A program made the position numbers and the translations under genes. A model generated the notes under the pieces. The model had not been told where the DNA came from. It did not search any database and saw nothing but the letters and a program-made list of their open reading frames with translations. From Streptomyces asoensis (GTDB lineage Bacteria > Actinomycetota > Actinomycetes > Streptomycetales > Streptomycetaceae), in NCBI RefSeq assembly GCF_016860545.1, contig NZ_BNEB01000003.1:1922001-1986000 (forward strand): a stretch of 64,000 bases of DNA, written 5' to 3'. Positions within the stretch are counted from its first letter, which is position 1. Every line of letters starts with the position of its first letter. This document shows positions 16,772 through 25,374 of this stretch, in pieces.

Positions 16772-18559
16772 ATGCAGCCGCTCGGAGTCGACGAACCGAC
16801 GACCGTCGGGCCCTACCGGCTGCTCGGCCGGCTCGGCTCCGGCGGGATGGGCCGCGTCTACCTGGGACGCAGCGCCGGCGGCCGCACGGTCGCCGTCAAG
16901 ATCGTGCACCCGCACCTCGCGCTCGACGAGGAGTTCCGGGCCCGCTTCCGGCGCGAGGTCGAGGCCGCGCGGCGGGTCGGCGGCGCGTGGACCGCGCCGG
17001 TGCTGGACGCCGACCCGGAGGCGGCGGTGCCCTGGGTCGCCACGGGCTACGCGGCGGGTCCGTCGCTGGCCGCGGCCGTCTCCTCCGGCGGACCGCTGCC
17101 CGAGCCTTCCGTACGGGCGCTGGGCGCGGGCCTCGCCGAGGCGCTGGCGACCGTGCACGGACTGGGCCTCGTGCACCGGGACGTGAAGCCCTCCAACGTC
17201 CTGCTGACCGTGGACGGCCCGCTGCTGATCGACTTCGGTATCGCCCGGGCGACCGACGGCACCGCCTCGCTCACCTCCACCGGCGTCTCGGTCGGCTCGC
17301 CCGGCTACATGGCCCCCGAGCAGATCCTCGGCAGGGGCGCCTCCGGCGCGGCCGACGTGTTCTCCCTCGGCGCGGTCCTGGCCTTCGCGGCGACCGGGCG
17401 GCCGCCGTTCCCCGGGGACTCCTCGGCCGCCCTCCTCTACAAGGTCGTCCACGAACAGCCGGAGCTGGGCGATCCGGACGGCGCGCTCCGGGGCGACCTG
17501 CGGGCGGTGACCGAGGCCTGCCTCGCCAAGGACCCGGCCGCCCGGCCGGCCCCCGCCGAGGTGGCCCGGCGGCTCGCCCCGGGGGGAGCCGCCCGGCTGG
17601 TCGCGGGCGGCTGGCTGCCGGGTGCGCTGGTGGAGCAGCTGGGGCGCAGCGCCGTACAGCTGCTGAACCTGGAGGGGACGGGTGCCGGGCCGGCCGCGGA
17701 GCCGGTGGCGTCCGGTCCGGTGGGCTTCAGCAGTGCCGCCGTGACGGCGGGCGGACCCGCGGCGCGCCCGGGAGAGTTCGGGCCGCCGCCGGTGATGGAC
17801 GGGAGCCCGGCGACCGCCGCGGGTACCGGACCGGCAGAGGCCGGCGGTGCGCCTACGCCGGCGGACCGGCCGGGCCACGTCCCCGGACCGAGGGACGCCG
17901 GACCGGCGGCGCCCGACCGGCCGGGCAAGGTCTCCGTCACCGTGGCGGCCGCCGCCGCCCCCGGCGAGGGCGGCCGGGGGCGGCGGCTGAGCTGCACCGT
18001 GGCGCTCGCGGTCGCGGGCGCGCTGGCGGCGGTCACGGTCGGCTCGGTGCTGGTGTTCCAGCTGCTGCCGGGCGACGGCGAGCGCCAGGACGCCGCGGGC
18101 AGCGACGCCCGCTCCTCCGCCCCGGCGGACGGGTCGCGTTCCGGCCCGGCCGCCTCGGCCCCGGCGAGCGCGACCACTCCCGGCCCCGCCTCCCCGACGG
18201 CGTCCACCGCGCTCCCCGCCCGCTACGTCGGCACCTGGGAGGGCGAGGGCAGCGGCCTCGGCGGCACGCTGCCGATGGGCACGTTCCGGGTGACGGTCCG
18301 GCAGGCGGACGTGGGCGACGAACTCGGCGAACTGCGCCAGACCGACGTGCTCGGCGGGATCTGCGTCGACGTCCTGACACTGAAGCAGGTGACGCCGGAC
18401 GCGGTGGTCGCCACCTCGGTCGGGGCGAAGAGCAATCACTCCGGCTGCAACCCGCAGGCCCACACGATCCGGCTCACCCCGGCCGGCGACGACCTGACGT
18501 ACACCTCGGACAGCGCGGCGGAGGGCAATCCGGTGGCCCGGATGTCGAAGGTCCGGTGA
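16772..18559 (+). CDS. Membrane Ser/Thr protein kinase (PknB-like)
   Basis: A 595-residue Hanks-type kinase. The ATP loop is GSGGMGRVYLGRS near residue 20, catalytic Lys is in VAVKIV near 42, HRDVKPSN near 135 and DFGIA near 154. A long Pro/Ala/Gly linker follows the kinase domain. One membrane helix lies at about residues 408-431. The outer C-terminal domain of about 130 residues has two cysteines (GGICVDVL and HSGCNPQ) and is not a PASTA domain. The ATG at 16772 begins just before the kinase fold. The stop overlaps the start of the prepilin peptidase gene (GTGA), so the two are coupled. The substrate is unknown. Confidence 0.92.
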   Translation: MQPLGVDEPTTVGPYRLLGRLGSGGMGRVYLGRSAGGRTVAVKIVHPHLALDEEFRARFRREVEAARRVGGAWTAPVLDADPEAAVPWVATGYAAGPSLAAAVSSGGPLPEPSVRALGAGLAEALATVHGLGLVHRDVKPSNVLLTVDGPLLIDFGIARATDGTASLTSTGVSVGSPGYMAPEQILGRGASGAADVFSLGAVLAFAATGRPPFPGDSSAALLYKVVHEQPELGDPDGALRGDLRAVTEACLAKDPAARPAPAEVARRLAPGGAARLVAGGWLPGALVEQLGRSAVQLLNLEGTGAGPAAEPVASGPVGFSSAAVTAGGPAARPGEFGPPPVMDGSPATAAGTGPAEAGGAPTPADRPGHVPGPRDAGPAAPDRPGKVSVTVAAAAAPGEGGRGRRLSCTVALAVAGALAAVTVGSVLVFQLLPGDGERQDAAGSDARSSAPADGSRSGPAASAPASATTPGPASPTASTALPARYVGTWEGEGSGLGGTLPMGTFRVTVRQADVGDELGELRQTDVLGGICVDVLTLKQVTPDAVVATSVGAKSNHSGCNPQAHTIRLTPAGDDLTYTSDSAAEGNPVARMSKVR

Positions 18560-19314
18560 CCGCGCTCCTCGCCGACCTGGCACCGGCCGTCCTCGCCGCG
18601 CTGTGGGGCGCCCTGGCGGGGGCGCTGCTGCCGCGGGCCGTCCACCGCTTCTGCGTGCCGTGGGAGGAGAGGGACGACGGCTGGCGGACGCACTGCCCGG
18701 CCGGGCATCCGCTCCGCGGGTGGCTCGGGCGGGCGAGGTGCCCGCGGTGCGCCGGGGCGGGCGCCCCCTCCTACGGGCCGGGCGCCCCGCGTCTCGCCGT
18801 CCTCACCGCCGCCGTGTGCGTCGCGCTCGCCGCCGCCACCGGGGTGCGGCCCGAACTCGCCGTCTGGCTGCTGCTCGCACCGGCCGGGGTGCTGCTGAGC
18901 GCCGTCGATCTGAGGGTGCGCAGGCTGCCGGATCCGCTCACCCTCCCGCTCGCGGCAGCCGCCCTGCTCCTGCTGGCCGGGGCCGCGCTGCTGCCCGAGC
19001 ACGCGGGCGACTTCACGACGGCCCTGCTGGGCGCGCTCGCCCTCGGCGCCGGCTATCTCGTGCTGCACCTGCTCAACCCCGGCGGAATGGCGTTCGGCGA
19101 CGTGAAGCTGGCGCTCCCGGCGGGCGCCGTCCTCGGCTGGTACGGCTGGCCGACGCTCATGCTGGGCACGTTCGCCGCGTTCCTGCTCGGCGCGCTGTAC
19201 GGCGGCGCCCTGGCCGTCGCGGGAAGGGCGGGCCGCAAGACCGTCGTCGCGTTCGGGCCGTTCATGCTCGCCGGGACCCTCGCCGGGCTGCTGATCGGCG
19301 CGTACGCGGCCTGA
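18556..19314 (+). CDS. Prepilin peptidase-like A24 membrane protein
   Basis: A 252-residue integral membrane protein of the type IV prepilin peptidase family. The two catalytic aspartates are in SAVDLRVRRLPDPLTLP and in NPGGMAFGDVKLALP, the GxGD-type motif. It has about six or seven membrane helices and an N-terminal loop with a CPRC pair, as in PilD-like enzymes. Such enzymes cleave leader peptides of pilin-like proteins. GTG 18556 overlaps the kinase stop. No pilin or secretion genes are nearby, so its substrates are unknown. It is followed, on the same strand, by mqnC. Confidence 0.88.
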   Translation: MTALLADLAPAVLAALWGALAGALLPRAVHRFCVPWEERDDGWRTHCPAGHPLRGWLGRARCPRCAGAGAPSYGPGAPRLAVLTAAVCVALAAATGVRPELAVWLLLAPAGVLLSAVDLRVRRLPDPLTLPLAAAALLLLAGAALLPEHAGDFTTALLGALALGAGYLVLHLLNPGGMAFGDVKLALPAGAVLGWYGWPTLMLGTFAAFLLGALYGGALAVAGRAGRKTVVAFGPFMLAGTLAGLLIGAYAA

Positions 19315-19385
19315 CGTCCGGGTGCCGGGACGGCTGGCGTAGGCTGGTTCGGCCCGCCCCCCACCCCTGACGAAGGGACGCTCCG

Positions 19386-20585
19386 GTGCCCGAGAAGGCC
19401 GACCTCCAGTCCGTGCTCGACCGCGCCGCGGCCGGCGGGCGGATCACCCCCGAAGAGGCCCTCGACCTCTACCGCGACGCGCCCCTGCACGCGCTCGGCG
19501 CCGCCGCCGACGCGGTCCGCCGCCGGCTGTACGCGGGGACCGAACACATCGCCACGTACATCATCGAGCGGAACATCAACTACACGAACGTGTGCGTCAC
19601 GGCGTGCAAGTTCTGCGCCTTCTACGCGGCTCCGAAGGACACCGCCAAGGGCTGGACGCGCGATCTCGACGACATCCTGCGGCGGTGCGCCGAGACCGTC
19701 GAGCTCGGCGGCACGCAGATCATGTTCCAGGGCGGGCACCACCCGGACTACGGCGTGGAGTACTACGAGAAGCACTTCGCGGCCATCAAGGGGGCGTTCC
19801 CCCAGCTGGTCATCCACTCGCTGGGCGCGTCCGAGGTCGAGCACATGGCGCGGATCTCGAAGGTGACGGTCGAGGAGGCCATCACCCGGATCCACGCCGC
19901 CGGGCTCGATTCCTTCGCCGGCGCGGGCGCCGAGCTGCTCCCCGCGCGTCCGCGCAAGGCCATCGCCCCGCTCAAGGAGTCCGGCGAGCGCTGGCTGGAG
20001 ATCATGGAGATCGCGCACGGCCTGGGCGTCGAGTCCACGTCCACGATGCTGATGGGCACCGGCGAGACCAACGCCGAGCGCATCGAGCACCTGCGGATGA
20101 TCCGTGACGTGCAGGACCGGACGGGCGGCTTCCGGGCCTTCATCCCGTACACGTACCAGCCCGAGAACAACCACCTCAAGGGCCGTACGCAGGCGACCCT
20201 CTTCGAGTACCTGCGGATGATCGCGATCGCCCGGCTGTTCCTCGACAACGTCCGCCACATCCAGGGCTCCTGGCTGACGACGGGCAAGGAGGTCGGCCAG
20301 CTGTCCCTGCACTACGGCGCTGACGACCTCGGCTCGATCATGCTGGAGGAGAACGTCGTCTCCTCGGCCGGTGCCAAGCACCGCTCCAACCGCCTGGAGA
20401 TCATCGACCTGATCCGCAAGGCGGGCCGCGTCCCGGCCCAGCGCGCCACGACGTACGAGCACCTCCTCGTGCACGACGACCCGGCGAACGACCCGGTGGA
20501 CGAGCGGGTCATGTCCCACATCTCGTCGACCGCGATCGCCGGCGGCACCGCCCACCCCGAGCTGAAGCTCCTGGCCTCCAACTAG
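19386..20585 (+). CDS. mqnC: Cyclic dehypoxanthinyl futalosine synthase MqnC (radical SAM)
   Basis: A 399-residue radical SAM enzyme. MqnC closes the carbon ring of dehypoxanthine futalosine to give the cyclic compound that MqnD later cleaves. The cluster motif is CVTACKFC in NYTNVCVTACKFCAFY, near residues 70-77. Further marks are GGTQIMFQGGHHPDYG, FAGAGAELLPARPRKAIAP and the C-terminal GSIMLEENVVSSAG, which fit MqnC rather than MqnE. GTG 19386 has AAGGGA upstream. The gene is separated from mqnA by the kinase and peptidase genes. All residues expected for activity are present. Confidence 0.95.
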   Translation: MPEKADLQSVLDRAAAGGRITPEEALDLYRDAPLHALGAAADAVRRRLYAGTEHIATYIIERNINYTNVCVTACKFCAFYAAPKDTAKGWTRDLDDILRRCAETVELGGTQIMFQGGHHPDYGVEYYEKHFAAIKGAFPQLVIHSLGASEVEHMARISKVTVEEAITRIHAAGLDSFAGAGAELLPARPRKAIAPLKESGERWLEIMEIAHGLGVESTSTMLMGTGETNAERIEHLRMIRDVQDRTGGFRAFIPYTYQPENNHLKGRTQATLFEYLRMIAIARLFLDNVRHIQGSWLTTGKEVGQLSLHYGADDLGSIMLEENVVSSAGAKHRSNRLEIIDLIRKAGRVPAQRATTYEHLLVHDDPANDPVDERVMSHISSTAIAGGTAHPELKLLASN

Positions 20586-20592
20586 CCCGCGC

Positions 20593-21198
20593 ATGCTGAC
20601 GATCCACGCGGACTCCAGGGGCCGGGCGCTCGCCGTCCGCGGCGCGTGGATCGCCGGTGCCGCACCCCTCGACGACCTCGTCGCCGCGCATCCGGCGGCG
20701 CGGGTGCGTCGGTGGCCCGGCATCCTGACGCCCGGTCTGGTCAACCCGCACGGCACGGAGTTGCTGGAGGAGGCCTACCACCCCGACCCGCGCGAGGCCG
20801 GCGAACTGGGCACCGAACCGCTGACCGGAGCGGCACTCGCGGCGCTGGCCCCGGACGAAGCCCGCTGGGGTGCGAGCGCCCGGCGCGGGGTGCAGCGCAT
20901 GCTGGCCCACGGCACGGTCGCGGTGGCCTGCGAGGAACTGCGCCGGCGCGCGGTGCGGGACGCGTTGGCCCGCTCCGGTCCGGCGGTCGTCGGGCGGCTC
21001 GGCAGACCCGGCGGGGTGCCCTCGCTGGACCCGTACGCGTGCGGCCTCCCGGTGGAGTTCGCCCCGCCCAGGAAGCAGGGCTCCGCCGCCCGCTTCGCCG
21101 TCTTCGACGTACCCGACGAGACGGCCCTGGCCGAACGGGGCGCCGCGACCTGCGTGGCCACGGTGATCGAGGGCCGCCTGGTATACCGGAGGCGATGA
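20593..21198 (+). CDS. Short amidohydrolase-like protein, metal site degenerate
   Basis: A 201-residue protein that looks like a stripped amidohydrolase (imidazolonepropionase-like). The segment WPGILTPGLVNPHGTELLEE recalls the PGxVNxHTH core, but the second histidine of the HxH metal motif is replaced (NPHGTE). The C terminus (VATVIEGRLVYRRR) resembles the beta-sandwich end of the family, and the central TIM barrel is largely missing. It starts eight bases after mqnC, so it is probably co-transcribed. The lost metal ligand argues against ordinary hydrolase activity. A binding role linked to menaquinone synthesis is possible but unproven. Confidence 0.65.
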   Translation: MLTIHADSRGRALAVRGAWIAGAAPLDDLVAAHPAARVRRWPGILTPGLVNPHGTELLEEAYHPDPREAGELGTEPLTGAALAALAPDEARWGASARRGVQRMLAHGTVAVACEELRRRAVRDALARSGPAVVGRLGRPGGVPSLDPYACGLPVEFAPPRKQGSAARFAVFDVPDETALAERGAATCVATVIEGRLVYRRR

Positions 21199-21235
21199 AC
21201 CGCCGCTGCCCCGGCCTCCCGCGACCTGCCCCGTG

Positions 21236-22279
21236 CTACTGGGAGAACGCCTCGGCGAACGCGCCCGCGCTCTGCTCGACCCCGCTGCAATTGGTCAGCG
21301 CGTCGTCCGAGGCGGTGCCGTCCTCGCACGCGCGGTCCCGGAACGTCGACCACATGGACACCCAGGAGATGCCCTTCTGCTCGGCGAAGGCCCGCACCTG
21401 CGCCGCGTCCGAGAGCGAGAACGTCTCGTGGGCGACGTCGTTGGTGCCGATCATCGAGGTCAGCGCCATCCCCTTCCACGCGCCGGCGTCCGTCGTCCCG
21501 AAGACCTTCTTGAGCTGCGCCTGCGCGGCCGTCGCCGAGGTGATCGCGTATCCGCCCATGTCCCCGGCGTAGGACTCGCCGTAGTTCATCGTCATGAGGT
21601 TGACGGTGGAGACCTGGACGTCGTACTTGTTCGCGGACGCCAGCAGCGCCAGGCCGTCGGAGTCCAGGCCCGAGGGCATCACCGGCAGGGTGAAGGAGAC
21701 CTCGAGGTCCGGGCGTTCCTCCTGGAGCGCGGCGATGGCCTGTGAACGCAGGGCCACCGAGGCGGAGTCGGTCAGTTCGTCGCCCTCGATGTCGAAGTCG
21801 GCCTGGCTGGAACCCACCGCGTCGAGCGCCTCCCCGTACGCCTTCGCGAGGTCCGAGGCGCTGTCGCAGGTGGCCGCCAGTTCCTTGCCCGAGGCACCGC
21901 CGAAGGAGACGCGCGCGGTGGCGCCCGACGAGGTCAGCGCCGCGACACGGGACTTCACCGCGGCGTCGCCGACGGCGTTCGTGCCGTTCCACTCCGGTGT
22001 GCAGTCGCTGTCGCCGGAGATGACGAACGCCAGGTTGTACGTCGTCGGCGACCCTGCGGAGTCGTTGGCGTCGGCCTCCACCGCGCTCACGTACGGCGCG
22101 TAGGAGGTGCCGCTGCCGGACCCACTCGGGCTCGCCGAGGGGGAGGGGCTCCCGTCCGCCCGTTCGCCCGCCGCCGACGGGGCCGCGTCCGACGTGCCGC
22201 CGGGGTCCGCGGAGCATCCCGTCACGGCCAGGGCGAACAGGCAGGCGAACCCGGCCGTCGGCATCAGGAAACTCCTCAT
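21236..22279 (-). CDS. GH18-type (chitinase-like) secreted lipoprotein
   Basis: A 347-residue lipoprotein. The signal peptide MRSFLMPTAGFACLF... ends in the lipobox AVTGC, followed by a Ser/Pro/Gly-rich spacer of about 45 residues. The catalytic stretch shows the GH18 signature core DFDIEG (D-x-D-x-E), in which the final Glu is the acid. TVNLMTMNYGESY and ISWVSMWSTFRD correspond to barrel strands 6 and 8. GH18 enzymes cleave beta-1,4-GlcNAc polymers, though some members only bind. ATG 22279 keeps the N-terminal arginine expected in a signal peptide; ATG 22264 has a better GAGGAG upstream and is a real alternative. It is divergent from the polysaccharide genes at 22587. Confidence 0.82.
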   Translation of the reverse strand: MRSFLMPTAGFACLFALAVTGCSADPGGTSDAAPSAAGERADGSPSPSASPSGSGSGTSYAPYVSAVEADANDSAGSPTTYNLAFVISGDSDCTPEWNGTNAVGDAAVKSRVAALTSSGATARVSFGGASGKELAATCDSASDLAKAYGEALDAVGSSQADFDIEGDELTDSASVALRSQAIAALQEERPDLEVSFTLPVMPSGLDSDGLALLASANKYDVQVSTVNLMTMNYGESYAGDMGGYAITSATAAQAQLKKVFGTTDAGAWKGMALTSMIGTNDVAHETFSLSDAAQVRAFAEQKGISWVSMWSTFRDRACEDGTASDDALTNCSGVEQSAGAFAEAFSQ

Positions 22280-22586
22280 TGCGTATGCACCCGCTTTCGT
22301 GATTTCTGTCTCAGCGCGGAAACAGAACGCGTTTCTGGAATGGAAATGTCTCACACGGGGGCGGATCGCGCCGGAACAGTGGACACACGGGCGGTCCATG
22401 GAGGTAAGTGCGCAAAAGGTGATATCCGCGCGCCCAAAAGGGACAATCGACCCTCCCATGTCGACCGGGAACCGCGCAGGGGATTGAGGGATCTCTCAGG
22501 GAAGAGACAGGTTCAGGTGTTTCTCACGGGTCGCTCACAAGCGGCGCAGAGTTTATGCCATATAAAGGCTCTCTAATATCCGTGGA
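22280..22586. other. Divergent intergenic region, GH18 gene to polysaccharide operon
   Basis: About 307 bases, locally lower in G+C than the neighbours. The only feature I can defend is the promoter at 22552-22579. Nothing coding is apparent. Confidence 0.6.
22552..22579 (+). promoter_or_regulatory. Predicted promoter of the polysaccharide operon (leaderless)
   Basis: TTTATG (22552-22557), a 16-base spacer, then TAATAT (22574-22579). The ATG at 22587 lies eight bases after the -10 box and no Shine-Dalgarno is present between, so the first gene is probably translated from a leaderless message. The TATAAAGG at 22561 makes the stretch notably AT-rich for this genome. Confidence 0.5.
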
Positions 22587-22997
22587 ATGCAATCCGAGCC
22601 TGCCATCGAAAGCCGTGCCGCCGCTCGCGGCAGCCGTCGCAGCCGCAAACGTGACGACGCCTCTGCCGAGGGGCCCGTGTTCGTTGACAACTCCGGACGC
22701 AGGTCCAAGGTGCTGCGCCGGATCGGTCTCCTCATGGGGGTCGGCTGTCTCGTGTACGCCGTCGTCCTCGGCGCCGCCTTCATGGGCTGGGGCACCTCCC
22801 TGGCCCCGTCCTCCCTGCTGCCGTTCGGCAACGGGGGCCCGCGCGGCACCGAGAACTCCGGCCCCGGTGGCTACCAGCCGCAGGGCGGTCTCGGCACCCC
22901 GCCCTCCCGGCCCACCGGCACCCCGCCCTCGGGCGTCGCCACCGGCGAGCCGCCGAGCTCCGCCCCGACCGCGACCGCCTCCGCGGCCGCCAACTGA
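22587..22997 (+). CDS. Small membrane protein with Pro/Gly/Thr-rich outer tail
   Basis: A 136-residue protein, not recognised as a named family. The N-terminal 45 residues are strongly basic (RAAARGSRRSRKRDD), then one membrane helix runs at about residues 48-70 (GLLMGVGCLVYAVVLGAA). The remaining tail is rich in Gly, Pro, Thr and Ser (GTPPSRPTGTPPSG). The topology is probably inside-to-outside. It is 19 bases before the deacetylase-glycosyltransferase gene, on the same strand and likely co-transcribed, so an accessory role in the same polysaccharide system is the natural guess. Confidence 0.7.
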   Translation: MQSEPAIESRAAARGSRRSRKRDDASAEGPVFVDNSGRRSKVLRRIGLLMGVGCLVYAVVLGAAFMGWGTSLAPSSLLPFGNGGPRGTENSGPGGYQPQGGLGTPPSRPTGTPPSGVATGEPPSSAPTATASAAAN

Positions 22998-23016
22998 CCG
23001 GAGCGCAGCCACTGCC

Positions 23017-25374
23017 ATGACGAGCACCCGTACCTCCCGCGGCCGCCGCCGCGCCCCGACCCGTATGTCGCGCGCCGCGGGCCGGGCCGCGGCGCTCCAG
23101 AAGCCGCGTGTCATCCTCGCCCTGCTGCTCCTGCTCGCGCTGACCAGCGTGATGCTCCTCGACGGCTATCTGCGCGCCGAGGTCGGCGGCGACCAGCGGG
23201 TGCGCACCGGGGCCAGCGCCGGCAAGGTGCCCGAGAAGATCCTGGACGGCGGCCCGATCCTGACCTTCCAGGGCGGCCGGGCCACCACCGTCTCGGTGCC
23301 CGACAAGACGATCGCGCTGACCTTCGACGACGGCCCGAACCCGACCTGGACGCCCCAGGTGCTGGAGATCCTCCGCAAGTACGACGTGCCGGGCACGTTC
23401 TTCCTGGTCGGCTCGATGGTCTCGCGCTACCCGGGCATCGTGCGGGACATGGTCGAGGAGGGCAACGAGGTGGGCATCCACACCTTCACCCACGTCGACC
23501 TCTCCTACCAGTCCGACGCCCGCGTCGACCGTGAGATGGAGCAGACGCAGCTCGCCCTCGCGGGCGCGGCCGGCATCACGACGACGCTCTTCCGCGCCCC
23601 GTACTCCTCCGAGACGGACGCCATCGACAACTACAGCTGGCCCGTCTACGAGAAGCTCGGTGAGGACGGATACACCAGCGTCTTCGTCGACACCGACAGC
23701 GACGACTGGAAGAAGCCCGGCGTCTCGAAGATCATCAAGTGGGCCACGCCGGAGGACGGCAAGGGCGCGTCGGTGCTCTTCCACGACGCGGGCGGCGAGC
23801 GCTCGCAGACGATCAAGGCGCTGCCGGCGTACATCAAGAAGATGAAGGCCGCGGGCTACACCTTCACCACCATCAGCGGTGTGATGCAGGAGCAGAACGC
23901 CGCCGCCCGCCAGGCCTCCGCCACGGCCGGGGCCGCCGCGGGCACCGCGACGGCCGGCGCGCAGGGAACGGCCGGCGAGCAGCCCGGCACCCTGCCCGGC
24001 GGCGAGAGCGAGAGCGGGATCGGCAACGGAGGCAACGGCGGGACGGGCGGGACCGCCGACCGTCTCCAGGCGGCCCACCGTGAGGCCACCGGCGTGACCC
24101 TCTACGAGGGCAAGGCCCTCATCGCGGCGGTCACCCTCGCCGAGTGGACCGTCCCGACCCTCTCCGTGGGACTGATGATCGTCGGCGTGGCGGTCATGGG
24201 CCGGTTCGGGATGATGCTGATCCTTGCCCGCCGCCACTACAGAAAGCGCAACAAGCGCCGCTTCAGCTGGGGGCCCACCGTCACCCGGCCGGTCAGCGTG
24301 ATCGTCCCGGCGTACAACGAGAAGGAGTGCATCGCCAACACCCTCGAATCGCTGGCCAAGAGCACCCATCCGATCGAGATCATCGTCGTGGACGACGGTT
24401 CGGACGACAACACGTCCGAGATCTCGCGCGAGGCGGCAAGAGCCCTCGGCATGACGAACGTCCGCGTCATCCGGCAGGAGAACGCCGGCAAGCCGGCCGC
24501 CCTCAACAACGGTGTCCGCAGCGCCAGTTACGACATCGTCGTGATGATGGACGGCGATACCGTCTTCGAGCCCGACGCCGTGCACCAGCTCGTGCAGCCC
24601 TTCGCCGACCCGGGCGTCGGCGCGGTCGCGGGCAACGCCAAGGTCGGCAACCGCGACACGATCATCGGCGCCTGGCAGCACATCGAGTACGTGATGGGCT
24701 TCAACCTCGACCGCCGCATGTACGACCTGCTGCGCTGCATGCCGACCATCCCGGGGGCGATCGGCGCGTTCCGGCGCGACGCCGTGCTCGAGGTCGGCGG
24801 CATGAGCGAGGACACCCTCGCCGAGGACACCGACATCACCATCGCCATGCACCGCGCGGGCCGGCAGGTCGTCTACCAGGAGCACGCCAAGGCCTGGACC
24901 GAGGCCCCCGGCTCCCTGAAGCAGCTGTGGTCCCAGCGCTACCGCTGGTCCTACGGCACCATGCAGGCGCTGTGGAAGCACCGCAAGTCCCTGACGGACA
25001 AGGGGCCTTCGGGCCGCTTCGGCCGCGTGGGCATGCCGCTCGTGGTGCTCTTCCAGATCATCACGCCCGTCTTCGCCCCGCTGATCGACGTGTTCACCGT
25101 CTACTCGATGATCTTCGTCGACTTCCAGGCGGCCCTGCTGGCCTGGCTGGCGGTGCTCGGCGTCCAACTGGGCTGCGCGGCCTACGCCTTCCGGCTGGAC
25201 CGGGAGAAGTACCGCTACCTGCTGATGATGCCGCTCCAGCAGCTCGCCTACCGCCAGATGATGTACCTGGTCCTCATCCACTCCTGCATCACCGCCCTCA
25301 CCGGCGGCCGCCTGCGCTGGCAGAAACTGAAGCGCACCGGCGAGGTCGGCACCCCGGCCGGGGTGAGCCGATGA
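23017..25374 (+). CDS. Bifunctional polysaccharide deacetylase / GT2 glycosyltransferase
   Basis: A 785-residue membrane protein with two enzyme domains. After a basic N terminus and one helix (about 30-50), a NodB deacetylase domain occupies 90-300: TFDDGPNPTW near 102 and HTFTHVD near 155 give the metal Asp/His-x3-His pattern. A Gly/Ala-rich linker follows. The GT2 domain starts near 425: VIVPAYNEKE, VDDGSDDNT, MMDGDTVF near 510, EDTDIT near 602 and QRYRW near 640. These are processive synthase motifs. Membrane helices come at the end. The layout recalls streptomycete MatB, which makes a PNAG-like glycan. It likely polymerises an amino sugar and deacetylates it outside. Confidence 0.9.
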   Translation: MTSTRTSRGRRRAPTRMSRAAGRAAALQKPRVILALLLLLALTSVMLLDGYLRAEVGGDQRVRTGASAGKVPEKILDGGPILTFQGGRATTVSVPDKTIALTFDDGPNPTWTPQVLEILRKYDVPGTFFLVGSMVSRYPGIVRDMVEEGNEVGIHTFTHVDLSYQSDARVDREMEQTQLALAGAAGITTTLFRAPYSSETDAIDNYSWPVYEKLGEDGYTSVFVDTDSDDWKKPGVSKIIKWATPEDGKGASVLFHDAGGERSQTIKALPAYIKKMKAAGYTFTTISGVMQEQNAAARQASATAGAAAGTATAGAQGTAGEQPGTLPGGESESGIGNGGNGGTGGTADRLQAAHREATGVTLYEGKALIAAVTLAEWTVPTLSVGLMIVGVAVMGRFGMMLILARRHYRKRNKRRFSWGPTVTRPVSVIVPAYNEKECIANTLESLAKSTHPIEIIVVDDGSDDNTSEISREAARALGMTNVRVIRQENAGKPAALNNGVRSASYDIVVMMDGDTVFEPDAVHQLVQPFADPGVGAVAGNAKVGNRDTIIGAWQHIEYVMGFNLDRRMYDLLRCMPTIPGAIGAFRRDAVLEVGGMSEDTLAEDTDITIAMHRAGRQVVYQEHAKAWTEAPGSLKQLWSQRYRWSYGTMQALWKHRKSLTDKGPSGRFGRVGMPLVVLFQIITPVFAPLIDVFTVYSMIFVDFQAALLAWLAVLGVQLGCAAYAFRLDREKYRYLLMMPLQQLAYRQMMYLVLIHSCITALTGGRLRWQKLKRTGEVGTPAGVSR

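Noticed and set aside
22780..25281. Very long antisense frames opposite real genes (here, opposite the deacetylase-synthase; likewise in nuo and elsewhere)
   Set aside because: In high G+C DNA the frames opposite genes stay open by codon bias. No family motifs are present.
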